Origin: Cynocephalus volans
Taxonomy: Eukaryota > Chordata > Mammalia > Dermoptera > Cynocephalidae
Direction: 5' to 3'
Assembly (NCBI RefSeq): GCF_027409185.1
Contig: NC_084469.1
Coordinates: 99,573,835 to 99,637,834 of the forward strand
DNA length: 64,000 bases
A program made the position numbers and the translations under genes. Shown here one piece after another: positions 39,442 through 50,700 of this stretch (position 1 is the first letter of the stretch; every line of letters begins with the position of its first letter). A model generated the notes under the pieces. It saw nothing but the letters and a program-made list of their open reading frames with translations, was not told where the DNA came from and did not search any database.

Positions 39442-39454
39442 CCAACAAATTTCA

Positions 39455-39560
39455 AGCTGGCTGGTTAGCTCAGTTGGTTAGAGTGTGGTGCTGACAACAT
39501 CAAGGTCCAGGGTTTGATCCCTGTACTGGTCAGCTGCCAAAAATAAAATAAATAAATAGA
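39455..39560 (+). mobile_element. tRNA-Ile-type SINE
   Basis: Opens AGCTGGCTGGTTAGCTCAG, a tandem neighbour of the previous copy with 13 bp between. Confidence 0.88.
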
Positions 39561-41099
39561 TGTTTAATAACATTCTCTAAACCAACTAACCAAGAAGCTC
39601 CTGATTTGTAGTGTTTGCCAGTTCCCGATGTGTAAATAATCCCATCATGGCAGATTTCAAGCTACTAATGCATTATCATCATACACAGAATTGGTAAGAG
39701 ATGTAGCGGCACACAGAGTATTTCTTGCATATGGATACGATATACGTAAATAACCTTAAGAGCACAGATAATAGTAACATATAGCAAAATAATTAGGAAG
39801 TGATGAATTTTGAGTATCACCTTTCTTTTAATACAGTCCATTTGATAATATGTTAATACAATTAATTGTTAAATATTGGCTATTTTTAACAACTGGCTTC
39901 AACATTCCTGAAAGTTTGCCAACTGGCTCTCATGAGTCAGTTACAAGCTGGCTCCCGCATACCTCGGTAAAAAGAAATTCCATCCACTGACATCTGGCTT
40001 CCATCCCCACTATTCAAACGAAATCCTTCTTGCTCATCTCACCAAGGGCCTCCATATTGCAAAGTGAAGAGGACAGTGGGTACAGTTCTGTTCTTGCCTT
40101 GCCTGAACTCTGCAGTGTTCCACCCCGCTAACTCTACCTGCTTTCTCCAAAGCCCTCCAAGTTCTCTTTTATCTATTGGACAGTTCTGTTCCGGCTCCTC
40201 AAACTTCTGAAAGATAAAATGGAGGCTCCTTCTACCTCTGTTTTATCTTTCAGTCTTTGATTTGCCCATTTGACACAGTCTCCCTGGGCGTCCTTGTCCA
40301 ACTCCATAGATTCAACTACAACCAAGAATTTCAATTTCTACCCCAGACTTTCTTCTGTGTACCCCAACTGCTAAACTGGTTTGCTCCTCTTGGAGTAAAG
40401 ACATCTAAACAATGCCAGAGTGGAAGCCCTCATCCCCTACTTTTACTTCCAGGCCAAGCTCCTAAAGAACAGAGAACACAGGTCTGTCCGGCCCTGAAGC
40501 CAGTGGGATGCATGTTTGCAGGGCTGAGCTGCCTCCTTTTCAAGGAATACAGTCCCATAAATCCATATCACAGGTTAATAATGCAAAAGGCTTCAACAGG
40601 ACAAACAGCAACAGACATTATTAACTCCCCCACGGGACCAGACCTCCTCCCCTCTCCAGCCCCAGATTTCATGGCCATGTTAACGTACCGCCACTTGGTG
40701 GCGGCAAACTCTAATCGGAAAACAGTATCGGGGTGCAGAAATGACAAAGGCCTGGGCTTCTTCAGGGCAAGGTGTGTCAATGCACAATAAATCAATGGAC
40801 GACTAGCCCGCACCCAGCCTGGTCTCAGCTCCCCCTGCCTGTTGTGGGCCCAAACCAACAGGCGTCTTTCCAAATTGCTGTGCAAGACTGGGATCCTGCG
40901 CTCTAGCTCTCGGAGCAACAAACTTGCGGTCTGCCAGTCACTGTCAATCAATCAATCATTGTCCGGGAGAGCCAGGCTGGTCCGCTGGTCTCTGTCAGTC
41001 AGAATCCAACTGAATCCGTCCCTGTGGTCTGTCGATCCACGTGCCTGTCCTTCAGGCTACCGGAACCCTGCGCTCCGTATAGGCGAATCACAGCCGCAG

Positions 41100-41700
41100 C
41101 CGACTGAATCCACAGGCCCCGCCCCTTTTTAGTCTCGCCCAATCACAGATATGAGCCTTACAGGAATGCCCGCCCCGCGAGCCACATCCAGTCACAGGCC
41201 TCACTCTTCTAAACCCAGCCCTTTCAGAGGTCAAGCTCTCTAGGAACTCTCCGCCCGCCCCTACCAGGCCCCGCCCCTATCTCAGACACCACGCCCCCTC
41301 CGTGGGGAGTTCTGACCAATCAGAGGCCTCGCGCTCTCTCTCTCTCCAAACCCCCGCCCATAGGTCAACTTTTCCCAGACGTGGCGGATGACGCAATCGA
41401 GCCGCGCCGGGAGGAGGTCACACGGCATCTTCCGACATGGCGGCGGCGGCGCTGCGGGGTGGCTGGTGCCGCTGTCCGCGGGTGAGCGGACGTGCCGGAC
41501 TGGCGGGGTGGGTGGGGGTTCCGGGCCTGCGGCCTCCAAGTCCCCTTTCTCCTCATGCCCTTGCCCCTGCGGCCCTTCCCTGGGCTCCGCGGGAGGCTTG
41601 GGGTCAGGTCGCTGGGTCAGCCGAGGCCGGAATCAGGGGCACGGAGTGAGGCCTGAGTGCGGGGACCGAGCGCACTGGGCTGGGGGCGGCGGTGCGCGGA
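41100..41700 (+). promoter_or_regulatory. TIMM44 CpG-island promoter
   Basis: CpG-rich, with GC boxes (CCCCGCCCC) at about 41117 and 41270, CCAAT boxes at about 41139 (CGCCCAATCACAG) and 41315 (TGACCAATCAGAGG), and no clear TATA box. An ETS-like CTTCCG and a YY1-like ACATGGCGGC lie over the start codon, typical of a housekeeping gene. Confidence 0.75.
41437..41481 (+). CDS. TIMM44: TIMM44 coding exon 1 (presequence start)
   Basis: Residues 1-15, donor gtgagc. Confidence 0.95.
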
Positions 41701-44700
41701 GCCTGGCGGGCAACGGGTCATCCCTCGCTTCCTGATCAGACCTCACGTGCACCGGGAGTGAATAAGTGGCCCGGGAGGTTGCGTCCGGTGGAGAAAAAGT
41801 AAACAAGGGGAAGGCGAAACGTGACATTCGCAGCTCACCTTTAAGTGCCAGGTCCTCTACCGAGAACGTTTCCTGCGTTGCCTCTCCTGACGTTCAGTGT
41901 GGCAGTGCGGGGGGTCGTTCTCGCCCTGGCTGGGAGCTAGGGCTGTCGGGTCCATAGGGCGGAGGGAGTCAAGGCGTGTTCACCGCGCACTCAGAAAAGT
42001 ACCTCCTATTGCTGCTCCTTGTCCATGTTTCATTAGATTAGGAAACCGGAAACTCAAAGACTGAGCAACCTGCCCGCAGTCCCAGAGCTAGTAGGTGGCC
42101 GACCTGGTCCAAAGCCCGTGTCAGTCTGACTCAAGAGCCCAGCTGTTAAGGGGAAGGAAAATATCTCCTGGGAAGCTGAACGTCAGGAAAGAGGAGGTGT
42201 CTTTGACTCAGGACTGATTTTTTTTTTTTTTTTTCTGGACTTATTGTCTTTCTGAGTCAGTCAGTGTTTAGAGGGTAAATTTACACGTGTCTGGATTTGG
42301 GCACAAGAACATGGGGGACTCAACTTCATGTTTCCTCCTGATATGAGATTTCTCTCCCAGCTTAGACAGTCATCTGCTTCTGTTTCACACAGTACTGAAG
42401 CCAGTTGTTCTGGGAGAATGGGTGTTAGCATACAGAGAAGTAAAACAAGTTATTTCACTCCCAAGAGTTAACCTTGAGTAACGATAGGAGATAGTGATAC
42501 CTGTATAAGTTTGGGTTGTTGCTTAGGGTTCCCAGAACGGGCAGGGAACAGGGAGAGGAAAGACCGAGGAAATGTGGAAATGGCAGAGTGGTTCTCTTGG
42601 GTCATCTGACGTCCACGCGCCAGGCTCTGTGCTAGGTGCTGGGGTACAGAGTTGACTGGGAGCTGCACGGAGCTTAAAGTTCATCATTTGGTAGAAGAAG
42701 AAAGTGTCTTTCACATGCAGTTAGCTTGGGTTTTTCCCAGAGTGACATCCCTAAATCACTCTGCTTGCGGCCCAGCCCTTGTCCAGGACATTGCAGGTTT
42801 ATTCCAGGGTTGTCCCTGGGAGCGTAAGTTATCCGTGTTTGTCTCTGAAAGTCCTCGTCTCTAGTCCTTGGAGGCCGGCAGAAGTGGGGTGAGCTGACAA
42901 GATAACACTGCTTGCCGCCAGCATCGAGGCTTAGCATGCCCACTTTCAGATTAAGGGATTAAATTATACAGATATATTTAGCTTTCTAAATGCCCCCATA
43001 GCTTGGCATTTCCTGGGACCCATTTGTTTTCCCTCAGTTTCAGATGCAGGAGCTAGATCTAGGCCGTGGAGGTACAGACACAGCATTTTCTCTTTCTGTC
43101 AGATTCCACTGGCTTCTCAGACTTTGGGAAGATTGTGGAGAGGCTAGTGCATAGCGGGTGTATGATAAAAAGAAGCGAATGAGTCACAGGCAACCCCTGC
43201 TTTTTGTGTGCGGCCTGCTTACACCTCAGTCGCCCCTTGTTTGAATGGATTTTTCTCTTTTCTTCTCCAATTAGAGATGCCTCGGTGGTGGAGTCCAGTT
43301 TCTTACCAGCCACAACCTACCCCATGGTTCAATTTATCAGATACGCTGGCCAGGTGGAGAGCTGCCACTGGTGAGTGACTCGGGACACTCAGACAAGCAT
43401 ACTTAGGGGAGGTCTGAAAAGTCAGACTTCGTTGGCAGGAGAGATGGTGGGGGCTGTGGGCGTTGCTCATACTGCCAGTGGCAGGCCTTTCATGTCCAGG
43501 GCCTTTGGAGTTACATGGCCCAGTGTGCCTGGTCTTCTCAGTTTCCAAAGCAGCTCTCGACCAGCCTCTTGCCCTGTGTTGTTAGTGATTGGGTGCTCTG
43601 ATCTCAGAGTGGCTCACTGTGTCAGCTCTAATGGCTAGAAAGGACACCTTCCTATTGAGCTGAATCCTGCCTCCTTGTGGCTTCTGCCTGTGGATCCCTC
43701 CCCAAGCCTGGCTGTTCCCTCTTCTGAGAGATAGCCCTTTCAGTATTGGAACAGTCACGTGTGCTGGACCTCAGTTTCTCCTGCTCACGTCTCTTCAACC
43801 ATGCTTCTGTTGGCATCTCACCACCATGGGGAGAGAAGCCCAAAACTGACACCCTTCCCCAAACCTGCATTTTTAGGTAGCCCCACCCGCATCCCTCCCC
43901 TCTCTTCCTGCACCCGGAGCCTGGGCTCAGCTGCCTCCTTGCAGGCAGCTCATTAACCTCCCTGATCCTGTCCTGGGGCCATCGCGGGTATGGGACAGGC
44001 CCTGTGACTCTTTCTCTTAGTTGTCTAGTTCCACACACCCACAGTTTTCAGCCTCAAAGTGTGTGGTGCTGCTGCAGCAAATTGGCGTAATCCTCAGTGG
44101 TCTTACAACCTGGGCTTCTTCCAGAAAAAGGGTGGCATATGAATGGGACCACAGCCTGCTGGCAGGAGGCCTGGCCACCCCCTATCCCTTGTGTGGAGCA
44201 GCACCAGCCGGGGTGCAGCTTTCCCTTTTGGCTTGATGGGGCCATGGAGGTGATTGCCCTGGCACTAGGAAAATGACACCTCCCCCCACCGCCAGCCACT
44301 GCAGTATACCCAACATGCCCGTGGGAGTGTTGACCACATGGGGCTGACTCCCTAACAATTGTTCTTTGAGCTGTTTCTCTTCTTTTTGAGCTCATTATGC
44401 TCAGTTACACATGTGGCAAAACAGAGATTTAAACCTAACTTGGTCAGACCCCGCAGCCCATATCTCTGAGCAGTGTCCAGCATTAGCTCTTGTATCTGGA
44501 GCTGAACCTCAGGCTCTCTCCCGACCTCCCTAGGGGCTTCCTCTGAGTGTGTTGGGTTTTCCCAAGGGTGGGAACCCTGCGCTTGGGTTCTCTGTGACTG
44601 TCACCTTGTAGGCTGAGAGAGGGAGGTCTGCCAGTCCCCAGACCCTTGGGTGACATGAGTTCCAGTTGGGTACCTGGGAGTGGTTCCAGTTCACCAGGAG

Positions 44701-47700
44701 GGGCTGGGAGGAGCCCAGAAGCCCGGGGAATAATGCCCTTTGCCAGGTCCTTTGGGATCAGGAGCCACAGGTCTTTTCTGTTCTAGTCCTAGGATAAGGG
44801 CATCTTAGGAGGTTGACTTTTGCCTTGGGTTAATGTAAGCGTGTTTGAATCCCCATGAAGACTCTGAGCTGACATTGTTTCTTGTCTTCTATTGGAAAAG
44901 GAGCTGGGCATTTTGCTTTGCTTTTAATAGACTATCTTTTAAGAGTAGTTTTGAGCTTACAGAAACATTGAACAAAAAGTACAGACTTTTTGTCTGTATC
45001 CTGATACCTCTTCTCCCCTGTCTGGGCACACAGTTTCCCGTTATTAACCTCTTGCTTTGGGAGAAACATTTGTTACAATCAATGAGCCGGTATTGATACA
45101 TTATTATTATTTGTTTTTAATTTACTGTTTTGGCACCTGGCCAGTGTGGGGATCCAAACCCTTGACCTTGGTGTTACAAGGCTTCTGATACATTACTATT
45201 TACTGAAATCCATAGTTTACCTTCAGGTTCATTCTTGATGTTGTATACTCTATGGATTTTGACAAATGTCTAATGTCGTGTGTCCACCGAATGGTATATA
45301 GAATAGGTTCACTGCCCCCAAAATTCCTGAACTCTGCCTGTTCATCCCTCCTGAACCCCTGGCAACTTCTGATCCTTTTACTGTCTCCGTAGTTTTGCCT
45401 TTTTCAGGATGTCAGAGTTGGAATCATGTAAAGTATGTAGCCTTTCCAGGTTGGCTTCTTTCACTTAACAGTATACATTTAAGGTTCCTGTGTCTTTCCA
45501 TGGCTTGAGAGCTCATTTCTTTTTGTGGCTGAATAATATCACATCGCCTAGATGCACCGTGGCTTGTCACTTGGTGTCTCTTTAATTTGCCTTTTATTAT
45601 TATTATTATAATAAAAGAGAGAGGCTGGCCAGTTAGCTTAGTTGGTTAGAGAGTGGTGCTGATAACACCAAGGTCCAGGGTTCCATCCCTGTACCAACCA
45701 GCAGCCAAATAATAATAATAATAAATAAAATAAAATAAAATAAAAGACATAGCTGTTCATTGTTAAAAAGATATCAACCAAAATGTGAAAATTAAAAAGA
45801 AAATCTTTACAGTCCCTGCGTGGTAACCAGACATGTCAGTGGATGTTCTCACAATCTGTTCTCTAATTTTTCCTTTTACATTCTTTCTAGTCCAAATTAT
45901 ATTCTTCTGGAAACAGAAAAGGCTTTCTGTCTGGCTTGCTAGATAATATCAAGCAAGAATTAGCCAAAAACAAAGAAATGAAAGAAAGCATAAAAAAATT
46001 CCGAGACGAGGCCAGGAAGCTGGAAGAGTCGGATGCGCTCCAGGAAGCCAGAAGGAAATACGTGAGTCCCTTTGCTCCTGGCTGACACGCTTGTTTCCAG
46101 GGCCAGGAACAACGTGAGGACCTGCGGGGGGGAGACGGCTGGCTTGGGAGAAGGTGCGGTGGCCGCACCACTGAGAGGGAGCCGAGGAGATGGGAGGGTT
46201 GCCCAGGCTGGCTGGGAAGGGGATCAAACCCTTGACCTTGGTGTTACAGCACCACGCTCTAACCAGCTGAGCTAACCGGCCAGCCCCGCATCCTTTATTT
46301 GTAAGGCCCCTGCCAGGCAGGTGCAGCATGTCCCCATCTTACTGGTTGGTGGCTAAGATGTGGCACTTGTCCCAGATCCCTCGGTTTTTTTTCCCTTGGC
46401 ACCTGCCATGCCATGGGTATCCTCAGATTACTCACTTGGATGGAGATAGTCATTCCAACCCAGTGGAAGACGGCCCTTCCTTGTCATTAAGGAGAGGGTC
46501 GTTTGGGGGTTAGAGCAGGCTGAGTTTGGGGTGGGGTGGCTGGAGTAGGGGACATAAGACCGAGCTGCAGCAGCTGGAAGGTGGGGGTGGGGGGTGGAAA
46601 GAGGCCAGGACCACGCTGAGAGCAACATCCACTGAGATGTGGAGCTGATGAGCAGACGGGCAAGATGAGAGAGACTCAGGGCCAGGGCGCCTGCGCTCGG
46701 GAGGTGGCTGCCAAGTGGGGCCTGAGTCTGTAGCTTTCTCCCCAAGGCCCCCGCAGCTGCCAAAACCCACCATCCAGGCCATGTGGGCCTCGGGGGTGGT
46801 TCTGGGGACAGCTGAGGCGGGCAGGCATGGTGGGGCTCTGGGGAGGAAGGGCTGCTCAGAGTGTGCTTTTTGGGACCGTTGGTTGTATGACAAGTGTCAC
46901 TGCTGCCATGGCACAAAAAGAAACAGTATTCTCTACCTTAGAAAACCATCGAATCGGAAACTGTGCGGACCAGTGAAGTGATAAAGAAGAAATTCGGGGA
47001 GCTAACCGGGACGGTGAAGGAGGTAATGGGAGGACGCCGGCCCAGGGCCACCACAGGCTTTTGGCCCCACTCCCAGGAGGGTGCGGGAACAGGTGGGATG
47101 ATTGGGCATAGGTGGGAGTGAGGGCAGGGCCCACCTATTGGGTGGGGGCTGGGGACACCCTCTGGGAGGCTTCAGGAGGAAGGAGACAAAGTCAGACTGT
47201 GACAGCTGGCCTATTAAGTTAGGAGCATCACACGCTTCTCGCTTGGATGGGAGGATTCAATGAGGAGTTTATTTCTCTGCCTAGAACTAGAAAGGCCCGG
47301 GACATGTTCGCCCCCAGGTGAGGGTGGAGGTGGGAGTAAGACCGTCCTCGAGGGTGTGGTGGCCTTTCTTTCAGTTGCCTCTTCTCTGTTCCTTTCTGCT
47401 GTCCAGGGCAGGAGAGGGGCAGGGCTGTGTGCAGTTCTGAGCCTGGAGGCTGGCCCTGGGTGGGGCACACCTCCCTGGACTGCCACTCCCTTGGAATCTA
47501 TGCTGCTGAGTCCCCAGAGGACTCCTGCCGATTTTGGGGAAAGGCCAGTTGACCCTGCATCTGGCTCAGAGCCCCAGGGTCCAGCACCCCAGGAAACGTG
47601 TACGCAGCGTTCCTGAGAGTGCACAGCTGCGTCGCAGGGTTCCTGGAGCCACCTGAGTTCAGAAGGCCCCTGTCGGCCCTGGGGAGGACGGTCTGGCCTC

Positions 47701-50700
47701 AGCTCCAGGGGGACTGATTCCTCCAGGCCCCGAGGGCTGCTGTGCGACCACCTCCTGTGTCTGTCTGCCTGCCTCAGTAGAGTCTTGACGAAGTCAGTAA
47801 AAGTGACCTCGGCCGGAAAATCAAGGAAGGCATGGAAGAAGCCGCCAAGACAGCCAAGCAGTCAGCCGAGTCAATGTCCAAGGGAGGGGAGAAGCTGGGC
47901 AGGACCGCGGCCTTCAAAGCCCTCTCCCAGGTGAGCCATGGCCCAGTCCAGGGTGCACAGCCTGGGGCGGCTCAGCCGGGCACCCACGCCAGGCCTGCTG
48001 TGCCTTCCTGCAGGGAGTGGAGACCGTGAAGAAGGAAATTGACGAGAGTGTCCTGGGGCAGACCGGGCCCTACCGCAGACCCGAGAGACTCAGAAAGAGG
48101 ACGGAGTTTGCTGGAGAGAAATTCAAGGAAGAGAAAGTGTTTGAGCCTAACGAGTAGGTTCCAGCCCACCCGCCCCCTTCTTAGCACCTACGCTGAGGCC
48201 TGTTTTCAGGGGCCCACAAAAGATTCTTGCCCAAGGCCGTTTCTCGTGTTTGCTTTCCACTAGGGGTTCCCGGCTCCCTGGAGGGAATTGGGTGGTGGGC
48301 GTGAGAAGGTAGTTGTCAAGAGTTAAGAGATGAGGATGGGGTCATTGCAGGCCCTGGGCTTGGGGTCCTCTGCTGTCCCTGCTCCCGCCCCTCTCTGCTC
48401 ACGCCAGCCGCCCGCGATCTTCCCCAGGGAGGCCCTGGGGGTCGTGCTGCACAAGGACTCCAAGTGGTACCAGCAATGGAAAGACTTCAAGGAAAACAAC
48501 GTGGTGTTTAATCGTGAGTGTCGCTGTCTGCGAGGGCTCTCGCCACCCGTGTGCCGGACATTCAGCTGACTGCAGGGCGATGGCAGCTGACACGGACTGG
48601 GCACAAGACAGATCCCGTTTTGCAGAGGAGGAGACATGGGTTAGGGCCGGTCACCTCCTCGTGGTCCCTTGATCCTGTGGTTGTAGATTCTGCCATGATC
48701 GCTCCTCATAAGAACAGTCAGGACACCAGGAACCCTGATGCTCAGGAGGCCACAGCCAGCTCTGGGCTCGTGGCAGGCATGGGGTTTCCCAGGTGCTGAT
48801 GAGGAGAGCCGCCCTGCTGCACGCCCTGTCCCTTGTCCCGTGAGGACCACTAGAGGCCTGTGTTTCCTTTGTAGTGGAAGCAACGGCCAGCAGGGGTGGC
48901 CACATAATTTACCCAGCCCCTCTAGGGCCACGGCTGAGGGGTCCCTGGAACCTCACCAGGTAGGTCGGCAGGCAGTGGTCCCCGTGCACAGTGAGGAAGC
49001 AGGCCCAGAGAGGTCCCCTCTTTGACCCGACCTGCATCCAGGGTCTCACAGGGGCCATAGGGAGCCTCTGAAAGTAGGGGCTTGTGGAAGTAGGGGCGTC
49101 TTCCCAAAAGGGGCCCCTCCAGCCCCTGTCCCCATCCCCTGCAGGGTTCTTTGAGATGAAGATGAAGTATGATGAAAGTGACAACGCGCTCATCCGGGCA
49201 TCCCGGGCCCTGACAGACAAGGTCACTGACTTGCTGGGTGAGTGAGTTGGCCCAGGACAGTCCAGGCCGGCAGCAGGGATGGGTCCCGGGCCTTCCACCC
49301 ACTCCTGGCTCCGCTGCCCACAGGGGGCCTGTTCTCGAAGACAGAAATGTCGGAGGTGCTCACGGAGATCCTCCGGGTAGACCCGGCCTTCGACAAGGAC
49401 CGGTTTCTGCAGCAGTGCGAGAACGACATCATCCCCAACGTTCTGGAGGTGGGCGCCGAGCCCCTCCTCCTCCTCCTCCCCGGCTGGCACCCTGGGTCCA
49501 AGTCCCCCAGCGGCATTGGCCATGGAGGCTGTTTCCTGAGCAGACACCTTGCTCCCGGGCTCCTGCCTGGCTGCAGCTGTCCTGTGGCCTGTGCCCGTGC
49601 CCTGCCCAGGCTTCAGAGACCTGACCACACCCCACACCCCAGCCCGAAGGCATCAGAGGGTCCCAGCGATGGTGGCTCTCTGTTGAGGGTCTTGCCTCCC
49701 CACTATGGGGTGCGACTGCTCTAGGGCGTGGTTTCTTTTCCTCCTCACGGTCAGGCAGCAGCTCCCGCCTCCCGGTCATTCCCTGACGCCTCCTGGCGTC
49801 CCTCACACTTCCCACCTGAAGCTGTCTCCTCGAGGGTGCCAGGGCCCAGGTGTTTGTCTGCAAGGTGCCAGGAGACTTTTAGGTGTTAGGGAGTAGCAGT
49901 GGCCGCCCTGGGCCAGCATGGGGGTCCTGTCTACACTCAGGCTGTCTGAGGGGGCCTGGGCCAGACCCACAGGGGACAGGGTTTTACTTGGGGGCACTGT
50001 CTCTGACAGTTCCCAAATCCGTTTTCTTGTCCTCTTGATTATCCATGCCTTTGGTTTGTAAATGAGGAGGGGTGTCTTGCGCAAGGTCATGCCGCAGCCC
50101 ACCCTCCATGAGGCCCTTCCCTGCTGCGTCTCTGCCTGTCTGTAGCCCCGGCACATGGCAGGAGCCTGGCCATCCTCCACCCGGGTCAAGCCAGACCTTT
50201 GTGAAGCCCTGAATGGGACCACAGGAAGCCCCTACAGCCCTGTGCCCTCCTCCTACTTCCTGGGTCCTTCACGGCACTCTGGGCAGGGCTGGGAGAAGGC
50301 AGGAGTGGCAAGTCCCCCGAGCAGCAGCCGGAGCACTGGCGGTCACTCCTGGGGTGTCATGTCCTCCAGGTCCCCACCCTGCAAACTGCCCTCTGCAGCA
50401 CCCCCTGCCCTCCTGCTGTCCCACTGCTACTGGGCGTGGCTGTCCGAAGCTCTGTCCCCAGGGAGGCAGAGGGCATGGGCTCCCAGGGCAGCTCCTCGCC
50501 TCCTTGGCTCACGTTCCTGGCAGGGCTGAGAGTGGGCACACAGCCACCTTCCTCTTCCAGCAGGCCCCAGGGGACCCACTGCAGGGCACGGCTGGGGTCT
50601 CCTGGCCTTCCCTCTACCAGCACCCGGAAGGCCAGGGCCAGGCACACACATGAGCAGGGCCTGTGCTCCCACACCCAGGGAGGGGGCACCCAGTGTGGCA

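Larger units (their letters stand above)
26641..41100. other. ELAVL1-TIMM44 intergenic spacer
   Basis: 14.5 kb with no gene I can support. It is filled with MIR and hAT fragments, L1 and MLT-type LTR fragments and thirteen tRNA-Ile-type SINEs, listed separately. Unique sequence remains mainly at 28200-29300, 30600-31780 and 39560-41100. The spacer length is close to the human one. Confidence 0.8.
43371..45890 (+). other. TIMM44 intron 2
   Basis: Unique sequence to about 44900, then a long antisense L1 with an SINE inside, then a sense SINE 145 bp before exon 3. No gene. Confidence 0.8.

Noticed and set aside
40257-40790. A 177-codon plus-strand ORF upstream of TIMM44
   Set aside because: It has no recognisable domain, the initiation context is ordinary and there is no nearby polyadenylation signal. 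I could not link it to a known protein or repeat; a protein search would settle it.
48150-48160. An apparent in-frame stop (GAG TAG) at the end of TIMM44 exon 6
   Set aside because: Splicing at GA/gtaggt removes it; the next exon supplies G and restores Glu-Glu in the conserved sequence.
48909-49637. A 242-codon minus-strand ORF across TIMM44 exons 8 and 9
   Set aside because: It is the antisense shadow of real coding exons in GC-rich sequence.
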